From NCBI GenBank assembly GCA_031402435.1, contig JANNSJ010000047.1:62001-126000 (forward strand): DNA of 64,000 bases. The letters are read 5' to 3'. Shown piece after piece: positions 32,909 to 41,360 of the stretch. The stretch comes from UBA11986 sp031402435 (GTDB taxonomy: Bacteria; Bacteroidota; Ignavibacteria; UBA10030; UBA6906). The notes under the pieces are model-generated. The model had not been told where the DNA came from, ran no database searches, and saw nothing but the letters and a program-made list of their open reading frames with translations. The stretch's first letter is position 1; each line of letters begins with the position of its first letter. Made by a program: the position numbers and the translations under genes.

Positions 32909-32940
32909 GATCTCGTTGTAACGAGGCAAGCAGGAATGTC
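32909..32940. repeat. Dispersed 32-bp repeat, copy A
   Basis: This 32-bp sequence, which contains CTCGTT-GT-AACGAG, recurs in opposite orientation at 48482-48513 with 30 of 32 bases identical. A partial relative (CAGGAATGT...CCTAC) lies near 9791. It sits between the epimerase and aldehyde dehydrogenase genes. Confidence 0.65.
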
Positions 32941-32954
32941 TGACCTACACCCGG

Positions 32955-34385
32955 TCATGGGGCCGTGTACGTCGTCTTCACCGTCGTATAAAACTCAACC
33001 GCATACTTTCCCTGCTCGCGAGAGCCATAACTGGAACCCTTCCGTCCGCCGAAGGGAACATGATAATCAACTCCTGCAGTCGGCAAATTCACCATCACCA
33101 TCCCGGCCTGGGAGTGTTCCTTGAAGTGCGTCGCATGCTTCAGCGAAGTTGTGCAGATGCCGGCAGAGAGTCCGTACGGAGTATCGTTCGCAACGGCAAG
33201 AGCCTCATCGTAATTCTTCACACGAATCACTCCTGCAATCGGCCCGAAGATTTCTTCCACGTTGATACGCATGGCATTGGTGGTCTCGGTGAACAATGTG
33301 GGAGCGATGTAGTAGCCTTCCTTTGCACGCTTTAACCATTCACCGCCAAACGCAACCTCTCCTCCCTCTTTCTTCCCAACATCAACATACGAAAGATTTT
33401 TTTCCAGTTGCGCTTCATCCACCGCAGGACCAATGTCGGTGCCTTCAGCCAACGCATCATCCACTCTCAACTTTGCCAACCGTTCCACCATCTTCGCCAC
33501 GAAACGATCATGAATCCCTTCCGTGACAATCAATCGGCTCGATGCTGTGCAGCGTTGTCCGGTGGAATAGAACGCTCCATTGATTGCAGCATTCACGGCA
33601 ACGTCCAGGTCAGCATCGTCAAGTACGACCAGCGGATTCTTCCCTCCCATTTCGAGCTGGAGCTTCTTGAACTGCTTCGCGCATTGGACTGCGATGCGGC
33701 CTCCCACTTGCTGCGAACCTGTGAAGCTAATTCCTGCAACATCGGGATGGTTGACAAGAGCTTCGCCGACTTTGCTGCCGGGTCCGTTCACGAGGTTGAA
33801 CACACCTTTCGGCAAACCGGAACGAGAAATGATCTCTGCAATCGCCCAAGAACAACCCGGAGCCAACTCTGCCGGTTTGAGCACAACGGTGTTACCGAAC
33901 GCGAGGGCTGGTGCTGTCTTCCATGCTGGAATTGCTATCGGAAAATTCCACGGCGTAATCAATCCTACTACGCCAATCGGCGAGCGGATAACGTCGATGT
34001 CGATTCCCGGTCTGACGGACTTGATGTGTTCGCCGGACTGCCTCAACGCTTCTCCTGCGAAAAACTTGAAGATGTGTCCAGCGCGAGTAACTTCTCCGAT
34101 TGCTTCAGAAAGGATTTTCCCTTCTTCGCGGGCGAGAAGTTTGCCAAGTTCCTGCTTACGAGCAAGAATCTCCGTCCCGACAAAATCCAGCACATCGAAT
34201 CGCTGCTGTGGTGTACTTGCAGCCCACATAGGGAATGCTGCCTTTGCCGCGGCAACCGCAAGCTGGGCCTGTACAACATCACCCTGCGCGTAGACGCCGA
34301 CGATGTCGGAGATATCGGAGGGATTGATGTTCTCACGGCCTTCTGCCGTCTCAACCCATTCGCCGCTGATGAAATTGTTAAACAT
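32955..34385 (-). CDS. 2-oxoglutarate semialdehyde dehydrogenase
   Basis: A 476-residue NAD(P)-dependent aldehyde dehydrogenase. The cofactor site is LITPWNFPIAIPAWK and FTGSQQVG, the general base Glu is in LEMGGKNPLVV and the catalytic Cys in GQRCTASSR. It belongs to the ALDH superfamily and, next to the DHDPS-type deaminase and hydroxyproline epimerase, is inferred to oxidise 2-oxoglutarate semialdehyde to 2-oxoglutarate, the last step that feeds the TCA cycle. The sequence alone would not fix the substrate. Confidence 0.92.
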   Translation of the reverse strand: MFNNFISGEWVETAEGRENINPSDISDIVGVYAQGDVVQAQLAVAAAKAAFPMWAASTPQQRFDVLDFVGTEILARKQELGKLLAREEGKILSEAIGEVTRAGHIFKFFAGEALRQSGEHIKSVRPGIDIDVIRSPIGVVGLITPWNFPIAIPAWKTAPALAFGNTVVLKPAELAPGCSWAIAEIISRSGLPKGVFNLVNGPGSKVGEALVNHPDVAGISFTGSQQVGGRIAVQCAKQFKKLQLEMGGKNPLVVLDDADLDVAVNAAINGAFYSTGQRCTASSRLIVTEGIHDRFVAKMVERLAKLRVDDALAEGTDIGPAVDEAQLEKNLSYVDVGKKEGGEVAFGGEWLKRAKEGYYIAPTLFTETTNAMRINVEEIFGPIAGVIRVKNYDEALAVANDTPYGLSAGICTTSLKHATHFKEHSQAGMVMVNLPTAGVDYHVPFGGRKGSSYGSREQGKYAVEFYTTVKTTYTAP

Positions 34386-34403
34386 GATTCGACCTTGATT
34401 TTC

Positions 34404-34433
34404 TAACCACAGAGAACACGGAGGACACTGAGA
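34404..34433. repeat. Single arm of CAGAG repeat family
   Basis: TAACCACAGAG followed by further GAG-rich units matches one arm of the palindromes at 442-509 and 560-636, but its partner arm is absent. It sits just after the stop of the deaminase gene. Confidence 0.5.
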
Positions 34434-34434
34434 A

Positions 34435-35343
34435 CTACATTGTTGGCAACTTCGGTCTGGTCTTCAACGCTTGTTCAATGACTCGCACGGCCTGTACTCT
34501 CTCATCTCCTGCCAACGGCAACCGGGGCGCACGGACTAACTCTGTTCCCTCTCCCGCCATCGCTTCAGCGAGCTTGATGTTCTGCACGAACTTCACGGAC
34601 ACGTCGAGATGAAGCAACGGCGTGAACCAACGATACAACTCCAACGCCTCCTGCATTCTTCCCACTTTGATCAACTTGTACAGTACCACGGTCTCTCTCG
34701 GAAACGCGCAGACGAGTCCCGCAACCCAGCCAACTGCACCAACCACCAGACTCTCAAGCGCAAGATCATCCACGCCGGTGAAAATCCTGTACCTATCCCC
34801 CACGAGATTCATGATATCGGTAACTCTTCTCACATTGTCCGACGATTCTTTGATGGCAATGAACTTTGGCTCATCGGCTAGCTCGGCGAACATGTCAGGC
34901 GTGATGTCGATACGGTAGGCTACGGGATTATTGTAGAGCATGATGGGTTTGTCGCTGGCGACAGCAACCGTGCGTAGATACTGGATCGTCTCACGCCGGT
35001 CGGATTGATATCGCATTGGAGGCAGCAGCATGAATCCATCGGCGCCGTTGCGCGAACAGGTCTTGATGAAATCGCAGGCGGCGGCAGTTGTCGTCTCAGC
35101 AACACAGACAAGAACCGGAACATTCTTCCCACCAACCGATACCGCAAGCTTCAAGACATCCTGCTTCTCTTCAGAAGAGAGCGAACCATTCTCTCCAAGC
35201 GAGCCGAGCACAACCAGGCCTTCAGCTCCGGCGCTGAGTTGATTGCTGAAGTGCTTCTCCATCAACTTCAAGTCCAGCTTGTCATCGGGAGTGAACTTCG
35301 TCGTTACCGCCGGGAATACCCCGGACCAATTCGCCATCATCAT
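34435..35343 (-). CDS. DHDPS-family pyrroline-4-hydroxy-2-carboxylate deaminase
   Basis: A 302-residue class I aldolase-fold enzyme of the DapA family. The phosphate-binding-like VLGSLGENGSLSSEEK, the catalytic Tyr in MLYNNPVAYRIDI and the Schiff-base Lys in AIKESSDNVRR are present. Genuine DapA would normally sit with lysine genes. Here the neighbours are a hydroxyproline epimerase, a D-amino acid dehydrogenase and an aldehyde dehydrogenase, so I infer the deaminase/dehydratase that makes 2-oxoglutarate semialdehyde. A GGAAAGGAAAC region precedes the start. Confidence 0.9.
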   Translation of the reverse strand: MMMANWSGVFPAVTTKFTPDDKLDLKLMEKHFSNQLSAGAEGLVVLGSLGENGSLSSEEKQDVLKLAVSVGGKNVPVLVCVAETTTAAACDFIKTCSRNGADGFMLLPPMRYQSDRRETIQYLRTVAVASDKPIMLYNNPVAYRIDITPDMFAELADEPKFIAIKESSDNVRRVTDIMNLVGDRYRIFTGVDDLALESLVVGAVGWVAGLVCAFPRETVVLYKLIKVGRMQEALELYRWFTPLLHLDVSVKFVQNIKLAEAMAGEGTELVRAPRLPLAGDERVQAVRVIEQALKTRPKLPTM

Positions 35344-35361
35344 CGTTCGTTTCCTTTCCAG

Positions 35362-36105
35362 CTACTCTTCAGAGAGTTTGACGAGCAGGTCTTGAATCTT
35401 CTTCAAGCGTGGACGATCAATTGCCACTTTGATGTGAAGCGTTGCAGCATGCTCAAGCACTTTCTTCGCTTCCTCCCGCCTGTCCATATCGATATACAAA
35501 ATGCCAAGCTCATACTGATGTCGCATCACATCGGGAGCAAGCGCTATCGCCTTCTTCAATGCAGTTTCTGCTTCTACGTAGCCACCGTTCGGAACTTTCC
35601 CTACAAAGAGAGCGGCAAGCTGTCGCTGAAACCAATTTACGTTACCGAGCGCTCTATAGAAAGAACCTTTGATGGAATACGCCGCATCATCATTGGGATT
35701 GAGAAGGATCGCAAGTTCCACTTCCCGCAACAACTCATACGAGAGCTTGACCTGCTCGCTCTTCCCGGCGTCGAGAGCCATATATCCCAAAGCGGCAGCT
35801 CGCCAACTATGTCCCTGCGCCTTGGTTGAATCCGCCTCGATGCATCGTCGCGCGTAAACCTCTGCCTGCTTGCATTCGGATGCACGCTGTTCACCCTCGT
35901 GTACTTCTCCCCTGCATACATACACTCTCGCAAGTCGCCAGAGCAGTTCGGGGTCATTCAGGCTCTGCCCGAGTGCAGCATTGTAGAACTCGATTGCGGC
36001 TGGATATTCCATTCTCAGGAATGCATCATCTCCAGCCGTGAGTTTCGAAACGGGTTCATCCGGAAATAAAGAAGCAAGGAGAAAACACAACGCAATCAGC
36101 ATCAA
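35362..36105 (-). CDS. Secreted TPR-repeat protein
   Basis: A 247-residue protein with a short N-terminal hydrophobic segment (MMLIALCFLLASLFP) that probably exports or anchors it. At least four helical tetratricopeptide-like repeats follow (GDDAFLRMEYPAAIEFYNAA, AEVYARRCIEADSTKAQGHS, EVELAILLNPNDDAAYSIKG, AETALKKAIALAPDVMRHQY). The repeat pattern resembles RMD-type TPR proteins. TPRs mediate protein contacts; the partner is unknown. It begins immediately after rsmI ends and precedes the hydroxyproline genes by 18 bp. Confidence 0.82.
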   Translation of the reverse strand: MMLIALCFLLASLFPDEPVSKLTAGDDAFLRMEYPAAIEFYNAALGQSLNDPELLWRLARVYVCRGEVHEGEQRASECKQAEVYARRCIEADSTKAQGHSWRAAALGYMALDAGKSEQVKLSYELLREVELAILLNPNDDAAYSIKGSFYRALGNVNWFQRQLAALFVGKVPNGGYVEAETALKKAIALAPDVMRHQYELGILYIDMDRREEAKKVLEHAATLHIKVAIDRPRLKKIQDLLVKLSEE

Positions 36106-36822
36106 TCAGGATCGTCTGACAGTGGCTTTGGCAGCGGACTCGTTGTCACGCCCTTCAATAACGATAACAAATTCCCCCTTCATTTCCTTTTCGGAGAACT
36201 TCTTGTACAACTCGGAGGCCGCTCCATAGAACATCTGCTCGTCGGGGAGTGTAAGATTGAAGGCAACACAAATGCGCCGCGCAGCACCGAATGTTTCCGC
36301 AAGGTCCCGCATCAATGGTACCAGACGATATGGTGTATCCATCAGGACAATCGTCCGCTTCTCCTGCAAAAGCTGGCGCAGCTCAGCACGACGGCGTTCT
36401 TTCTTTGGTGAGAGCCATCCATAAAAGAGGAACTGGTCGATGGAAAACCCGGACACCGTCAAAGCCGGCATCAACGATGACGCTCCGGGAATCGGAACAA
36501 CCTTGACATGCTGTTGAATGGCTTTGCGAACCAACAACTGTCCGGGATCTGAGAACACCGGCGTTCCGCAATCAGAGACCAGCGCAACGTTCCTGCCTGC
36601 TTTCAGGTGATCGAGAATAATATACGACGCGGCGGCTTCGTTGTGTTCATTCAATGACTCAACCGGTTTCTGGATATCGAAATGCCGGAGCAGTCGCTCT
36701 CCTTCACGACGCTCCTCGTAGATGACCAGATCCACACTCTTCAGAACGCTGATCGCACGGAACGTAATATCATCGAAGTTGCCGATGGGAGTTGCAACGA
36801 GATAGAGAATGCCTGCCATCAT
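36106..36822 (-). CDS. rsmI: 16S rRNA 2'-O-methyltransferase RsmI
   Basis: A 238-residue tetrapyrrole-methylase-fold enzyme that methylates the ribose of C1402 in 16S rRNA. LYLVATPIGNFDDITFRAI, YEERREGERLL, LVSDCGTPVFSDPGQLL and PIPGASSLMPAL are the family signatures. The start at 36822 overlaps the permease stop (ATGATGA); codons upstream belong to the permease gene. Length is slightly short of the usual 280, lacking part of the C-terminal extension. Confidence 0.95.
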   Translation of the reverse strand: MMAGILYLVATPIGNFDDITFRAISVLKSVDLVIYEERREGERLLRHFDIQKPVESLNEHNEAAASYIILDHLKAGRNVALVSDCGTPVFSDPGQLLVRKAIQQHVKVVPIPGASSLMPALTVSGFSIDQFLFYGWLSPKKERRRAELRQLLQEKRTIVLMDTPYRLVPLMRDLAETFGAARRICVAFNLTLPDEQMFYGAASELYKKFSEKEMKGEFVIVIEGRDNESAAKATVRRS

Positions 36823-38039
36823 GCCCTCAATGTGGATGTCCGGGCTTCGCGCCGGGATGTCCACTCGTTCAGCGCTACCATGAGCAGTGCAGTGGAAGGA
36901 ACTGCAATCAACATTCCCACGAGGCCGAGGAAGTACCCGAACACCAGCAGGCTGAGGATCAGCAACACCGGGTGCAAACCGACTTTTGATCCGATGATCT
37001 TCGGCCCCAACACGCCTGCTTCGAGAAGTTTTTGGGAGAGGAAGAGTGCAATCACAGCAATCACCTTCACCAGAATGGGTTCACCACTGAGCAACGCCAC
37101 GAAGCAGGAGACAACGAGGCTGGTCAGAAGTCCCACGTAAGGAATAAAATTGAGAATGCCCGTCATGATGCCAAGAACGAGCGAATAATTCACACCGATA
37201 AGCGACAGGCCGACCGTTGCAATCGTTCCCTGGATAATGGCGACAATGATTGCGCCGCGGAGATATTTCCCCATCACCTCATCCACTTTACCGCCGATTG
37301 ATCTCACGCGTTCCCTTCTGTCTTCGTCTATCAGTGATAGAAAGCCATCCAGCAAATTCGGGAAATCTTTGAGCATGTAGAACAAAAGGAATGGAACGAT
37401 AATGATGTTGATAAGGTGGAGTGCGAGCGATGACACGCTTGTGAAGAAACCAAACAAGCCCCCGAAGAGTGTCGAAAGCATTGTCTCGAGTCGTGGTGAG
37501 AGTTGTTCCGTGATCAGTGTCTGCGCATCGGCAACGTTGACGCCATACGAAGCGAGGAAATTGAACAGCGTGCCGGACTTCACCAGACGGGATACATCCT
37601 GTGCAATCACAGTTACGCCGCTGATGATCTCTTTGAACTGCTGCGCAGCCGGTGGAATGATGAAGAGAATCACCGTTACAGCAACTCCGATCAGAAGGAT
37701 AACTGCAGCCAACGACGACGCCCAACGCGGGAAACCCTTTGCTTCAAGTCTGGTAGCGAAAGGATTGAGGATGTACGCAAAGAGAAACGCCACGAGAAAC
37801 GGCGTCAGGAGTCCAAGAAGTGAATAAAGGAACCAGATCAGAAATACGGCGGCAGAAAGCCACATCAGACGTCGGGCGAGCAGCGTATCCCGGAACGGAT
37901 AGAGCAAATAAAGAATCGCACCGATGAGCACAAACGGCGAGAGGATGACGTTGACGGTGTAGCCAAGAGCCATAAGCAACAGAGCGGCAATGGCAACGAC
38001 AACTGTTTCGGAATTTGTTCTCGGTTGATCCATGATCAA
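36819..38039 (-). CDS. AI-2E family (PerM-like) transporter
   Basis: A 406-residue polytopic membrane protein with about eight helices and the family's characteristic C-terminal core (GIMTGILNFIPYVGLLTSLV and LGPKIIGSKVGLHPVLLILS). Family members export small molecules, including the quorum signal AI-2 in a few cases, or act as Na+/H+ antiporters; substrate not predictable here. The stop overlaps rsmI. A dispersed AATTGACAATTG repeat separates it from dut. Confidence 0.92.
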   Translation of the reverse strand: MIMDQPRTNSETVVVAIAALLLMALGYTVNVILSPFVLIGAILYLLYPFRDTLLARRLMWLSAAVFLIWFLYSLLGLLTPFLVAFLFAYILNPFATRLEAKGFPRWASSLAAVILLIGVAVTVILFIIPPAAQQFKEIISGVTVIAQDVSRLVKSGTLFNFLASYGVNVADAQTLITEQLSPRLETMLSTLFGGLFGFFTSVSSLALHLINIIIVPFLLFYMLKDFPNLLDGFLSLIDEDRRERVRSIGGKVDEVMGKYLRGAIIVAIIQGTIATVGLSLIGVNYSLVLGIMTGILNFIPYVGLLTSLVVSCFVALLSGEPILVKVIAVIALFLSQKLLEAGVLGPKIIGSKVGLHPVLLILSLLVFGYFLGLVGMLIAVPSTALLMVALNEWTSRREARTSTLRA

Positions 38040-38077
38040 TTAACAATTGTGAATTGACAATTGACAATTGTCAATTG
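38034..38077. repeat. CAATTGACAATTG palindromic repeat
   Basis: AT-rich repeat of ACAATTG/CAATTGT units between dut and the permease gene; the core CAATTGACAATTGTCAATTG at 38058-38077 is palindromic and touches the dut stop codon. A dispersed intergenic repeat that could also act as a weak hairpin. Confidence 0.6.
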
Positions 38078-38536
38078 TTATCTTCCTGTATGCCCGAACC
38101 CGCCTGCACCGCGTTTCGTTTCATCCAGCGTTTCCTTCTCCTCCCACACAACACGGGTGTATGGAGCAACAACCATCTGCGCAATCCGGTCGCCCCGCTT
38201 GATAACGAAGTCCTGCTTCCCAAAATTCGTTAGTATCACTTTTACTTCGCCCCGGTAGTCTGCATCGATGGTACCGGGAGAGTTTAGCACTGTCACCTGG
38301 TTCTTAGCGGCAAGCCCACTGCGTGGACGAACCTGCGCTTCGTAGCCTTCCGGCAACGCAATGGCAAACCCTGTTGGGATGAGAGCGGTTTCGCCTGCCT
38401 TCAAGATGAATTCGCCCTCAACGGCGGCGCATAAATCCATGCCGGCGGAGTGGTCAGTGGCGTATTTGGGAATTATGAGATCGCCATTGATATCGCCAAC
38501 GCGAGTAATATGTACTGACATTTCGTTGTCTTTCAT
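38078..38536 (-). CDS. dut: dUTP diphosphatase
   Basis: A 152-residue trimeric dUTPase that hydrolyses dUTP to dUMP, keeping uracil out of DNA. All five motifs are in order: HSAGMDL, VRPRSGLA, GTIDADYRGEVKV, RGDRIAQMV and RGAGGFGHTGR. I chose the start at MKDNEMSVHIT, preceded by GAGAAG; MSVHIT at 38521 is an alternative. The first codon overlaps the end of the amidohydrolase gene, so they are probably co-transcribed. Confidence 0.95.
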   Translation of the reverse strand: MKDNEMSVHITRVGDINGDLIIPKYATDHSAGMDLCAAVEGEFILKAGETALIPTGFAIALPEGYEAQVRPRSGLAAKNQVTVLNSPGTIDADYRGEVKVILTNFGKQDFVIKRGDRIAQMVVAPYTRVVWEEKETLDETKRGAGGFGHTGR

Positions 38537-39777
38537 TTGCACTTCTCACTCACCACATTCCCGTTCAGCACAACACCACACACATGGCTCGTGTACTCAA
38601 ACGGATCGCCGTCGAACAATACCACATCTGCATCCTTGCCGGGCTCCAACGATCCGACACGCTTCTCGACACCAATGATGCGCGCAGCATTGATCGTGAT
38701 CGAGGCGAGTGCATCTTCGAACGCGAGCCCGTTGGCCGCGGCTATTGCAGCTTCATACAACACGATGCGCGTCTTCGGGACGTAGCTTTCATAGCCACTC
38801 TGGATGGCGAAGAAAATTCCGGCCTTCTGCAATTTCGCCGCAGTCTCAAACGAGACGTTCTTCCTTTCACCGCCGGGCCTTGCCATTGTTGCGTGAAGTA
38901 TAACCGGAACTCCCGACTTCTTGATCTCATCAAGCAGCAAATACGCTTCAGCAGCGCCATCCAATACCATCTTGAAGCCAAATTCCTTTTGCAGCCGGAA
39001 CGCCGTCATGATCTCGGTTGCATGCTCGGCGGTGATAAGCGCTTTGACTTCACCATTGAGGACGCGTGCAAGCATTTCGAGTTTCAGATCGGGGCCGGGA
39101 CGCTTGTCCGGATCCTTGTTCTTCTTGTTCTTGAGATACTCTCTCGCCTTCAGCAAATCCGTGCGGACCATGGCAACGCCTTTGGCAGTCGTACCGGGAG
39201 ACTTGTAGTTGCCGCTCACCGACTCGCCGAGTGTAAACGCAACCATGCCAACAGAATCCATCAGAGCTTCGCTCACGGTGTTGCCAATCGTCTTCACGAC
39301 AATCGTTGTTCCGCTGGCAAGTGCGCCGGGGGCGTGTCCGGTGTGCAGCGTCGTGATGCCGAGGTTTCGCACCCATTCCACCAATTGCTCGCGGGGATTG
39401 TACGCGTCAATGGCACGCAACTCAGGCTGCATCGGGTCGGACTTTTCAAGCTGGCTCTGATCAGCAGGCGAGTTATATATGCCGGAAAGGCCGACCACGG
39501 AGTGAGCGTCAATGAGTCCGGGAGTGATAATCTTCGCGGTCATGATTCTGTAGTTTGTCGGAATGACAATGCTCGCAGCGGATCCAACGCGTTCGATCTT
39601 CTGTCCCTTGAGGAGTACGACGCCGTCTTTGATCGGTGCGCCGGACATCGTGTACACGGTTTCGCCTTTGATAGCGAGTTGGGAATAACTCAAGGTTGGT
39701 GCGATTGTAACAAAAAGCAAAACAGCCAGGACTAAGTCATTGCGAGGTTGCGTCTCAAGGCGAAGCAATCTGACCAT
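38533..39777 (-). CDS. Secreted amidohydrolase, metal site incomplete
   Basis: A 414-residue amidohydrolase-superfamily protein (COG1228-like). The family's strand-1 metal motif is GLIDAHSVVG: the second His of His-x-His is replaced, so the metal site is incomplete. Later features are LHATMARPG and AARIIGVEKRVGSLEPGKDA. The first residues up to RND are translated intergenic repeat, and the initiator Met at 39777 lies inside that repeat; the hydrophobic LVLAVLLFVTIAPTLSYS that follows still works as a signal peptide. It may be a non-catalytic partner of the upstream paralogue. Confidence 0.85.
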   Translation of the reverse strand: MVRLLRLETQPRNDLVLAVLLFVTIAPTLSYSQLAIKGETVYTMSGAPIKDGVVLLKGQKIERVGSAASIVIPTNYRIMTAKIITPGLIDAHSVVGLSGIYNSPADQSQLEKSDPMQPELRAIDAYNPREQLVEWVRNLGITTLHTGHAPGALASGTTIVVKTIGNTVSEALMDSVGMVAFTLGESVSGNYKSPGTTAKGVAMVRTDLLKAREYLKNKKNKDPDKRPGPDLKLEMLARVLNGEVKALITAEHATEIMTAFRLQKEFGFKMVLDGAAEAYLLLDEIKKSGVPVILHATMARPGGERKNVSFETAAKLQKAGIFFAIQSGYESYVPKTRIVLYEAAIAAANGLAFEDALASITINAARIIGVEKRVGSLEPGKDADVVLFDGDPFEYTSHVCGVVLNGNVVSEKCK

Positions 39778-39869
39778 ATCATGAAAGAACGAGATTGTTC
39801 GCTCTCCAGAATCCCATACAGGAGCGGAATCCAGAAAACGGACTTCGGTGAAAAGCGCCTTGCAATGAC
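39736..39869. repeat. Inverted-repeat element at gene start
   Basis: A 134-bp element with ends GTCATTGCGAGG and, inverted, GTCATTGCAAGG, each followed by related CGAAG-rich sequence. Its translated form, CHC...RLLR...RND, is a well-known product of dispersed repeats in many genomes. It overlaps the start of the amidohydrolase gene. Confidence 0.7.
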
Positions 39870-39906
39870 AGGTTTTTGTGAACAGTGAATGAATTTGATT
39901 TCTCAT

Positions 39907-41226
39907 TCATTCACCTCTCTCGTCATCATCACCATGGGCGGCATCGCGAAAGACCTGGAAACCGCCAACGGCATACTTGCGGTCATCGGGATTCGAACGA
40001 TCCCACACTTTCTGTCCTTCCACCCACGTTTGCTCAACGTGCGTGTAGACACTCAACGGATCGCCGGAGAGAATCGCAAAGTCTGCATCTTTGCCTGGCT
40101 TGATGGATCCGACGCGCCTGTCGAGATCGAGCATTCTCGCTCCGGCAAGTGTAAGGGCTTCAAGCGCTTTGGGTTTCGACATGCCGGCACGGACAGCAAT
40201 TCCTGCCGAGCGCATAAAAAGCCGTGAATCCGTAATGCCGTCGTCCGTGTGAAACGCGACGTCAACGCCAGCCTTTTCCAGAATGGCTCCGGTTTCATAC
40301 AACAAATTAACGGCCTCGAGTTTACCGCCCGGCGAATCAATAACGATGATGGAGCAAGGCACCTTCGCTTCGGCGATCTCTTTTGCTGCAAGAGCGCCTT
40401 CACTCACGTGGTGCAACACAACGCGGAATCCGAATTCCTTTGCCAACCGCAACACCGTCAGGATATCATCGCTTCGATGTGTGTGATGCTGCACGATGCG
40501 TTTGCCTTCAAGCACCTGCACAAGCGCTTCCATCTCAAGGTCGCGCTTTGGCATTTTCTCCGCGTTGCCGTTCGCCGCGGTAATCTTCGAGCGATAGTCC
40601 TGAGCCTTCAGATATAATTGCCGCACCATCGCAGCCGACTTTGCACGCGTGCCCGGAAATGGCTTCTCCCTGATCGAGTTTGTTCCATTCGCCATCTTCA
40701 TTCCGCCGCAGATATCATTCTGGGGATCAACGCAATAGAGCATGTCTTCAATCCTGCTGGCGGGACGCAGTTTGAGGTACACGGTTTGTCCACTCATAAG
40801 ATGGCCGGAGCCGGGCATGACGTTGACTGTCGTGATGCCGCCTGCCAGCGCTTTCTTGAATGTATCATCACGGACGTTGATGGCGTCGAGAATGCGGACA
40901 TCAGGATTGAGTGCAGATGATCCATCGCCGCCGCTGCCCCCTCCGATGTGCGAATGTGTGTCCACAATTCCCGGCAGAATGACTTTCCCTTTTACGTCAA
41001 CGACGATCGCTCCATCGGGAATTGATACATTTGCTGCCTCACCGACGGCAAGGATTTTTCCTCCCTGAAACACCACGGTGCCATTCTCAATCGGTGTTCC
41101 TTCGATGGGATAGATTCGAGCGCCGAGAAAGGCGTGAATTTTTTCCTGAGCAAGAGAGCCAGAAATGGCAAGACTTACGAGGATGAAAACAAAGGCCGGA
41201 CGATTCAACATCGGGTTGGATTGCAT
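39907..41226 (-). CDS. Secreted amidohydrolase
   Basis: A 439-residue COG1228-type metal-dependent amidohydrolase with a signal peptide (LNRPAFVFILVSLAISGSLA). Metal ligands are GIVDTHSHIG (His-x-His), a His pair in RIVQHHTHRSDD, VVLHHVSEG and the C-terminal Asp in FHTDDGITDS. The enzyme family includes imidazolonepropionase and Xaa-Pro/Xaa-Arg dipeptidases, so a secreted peptidase is possible next to the proline-related genes. The tandem downstream paralogue lost part of its metal site. The start could be at 41226 or 41211. Confidence 0.88.
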   Translation of the reverse strand: MQSNPMLNRPAFVFILVSLAISGSLAQEKIHAFLGARIYPIEGTPIENGTVVFQGGKILAVGEAANVSIPDGAIVVDVKGKVILPGIVDTHSHIGGGSGGDGSSALNPDVRILDAINVRDDTFKKALAGGITTVNVMPGSGHLMSGQTVYLKLRPASRIEDMLYCVDPQNDICGGMKMANGTNSIREKPFPGTRAKSAAMVRQLYLKAQDYRSKITAANGNAEKMPKRDLEMEALVQVLEGKRIVQHHTHRSDDILTVLRLAKEFGFRVVLHHVSEGALAAKEIAEAKVPCSIIVIDSPGGKLEAVNLLYETGAILEKAGVDVAFHTDDGITDSRLFMRSAGIAVRAGMSKPKALEALTLAGARMLDLDRRVGSIKPGKDADFAILSGDPLSVYTHVEQTWVEGQKVWDRSNPDDRKYAVGGFQVFRDAAHGDDDERGE

Positions 41227-41304
41227 GGGTGATTGGATTGCTGCGGGACTATGCGACCCAATATATCCGAAGAACGCGAGAAATGCAACGAGGTTCTGCG
41301 GGCT

Positions 41305-41335
41305 AAAAACGAAAAGCCTCACATCTGTGAGGCTC
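41305..41335 (-). terminator. Rho-independent terminator
   Basis: On the minus strand AGCCTCAC-AGAT-GTGAGGCT is followed by TTTCGTTTTT. It ends the L,D-transpeptidase transcript 25 bp after its stop. Confidence 0.85.
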
Positions 41336-41360
41336 TTTCATCCCAATTGTATATGTAAGG

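Noticed and set aside
34435..35343. Lysine-pathway dapA
   Set aside because: The fold matches, but the immediate neighbours are all hydroxyproline enzymes and no lysine genes are near.
38584..39735. 383-codon plus-strand open frame
   Set aside because: Shadow of the minus-strand amidohydrolase gene; no family-like motifs.
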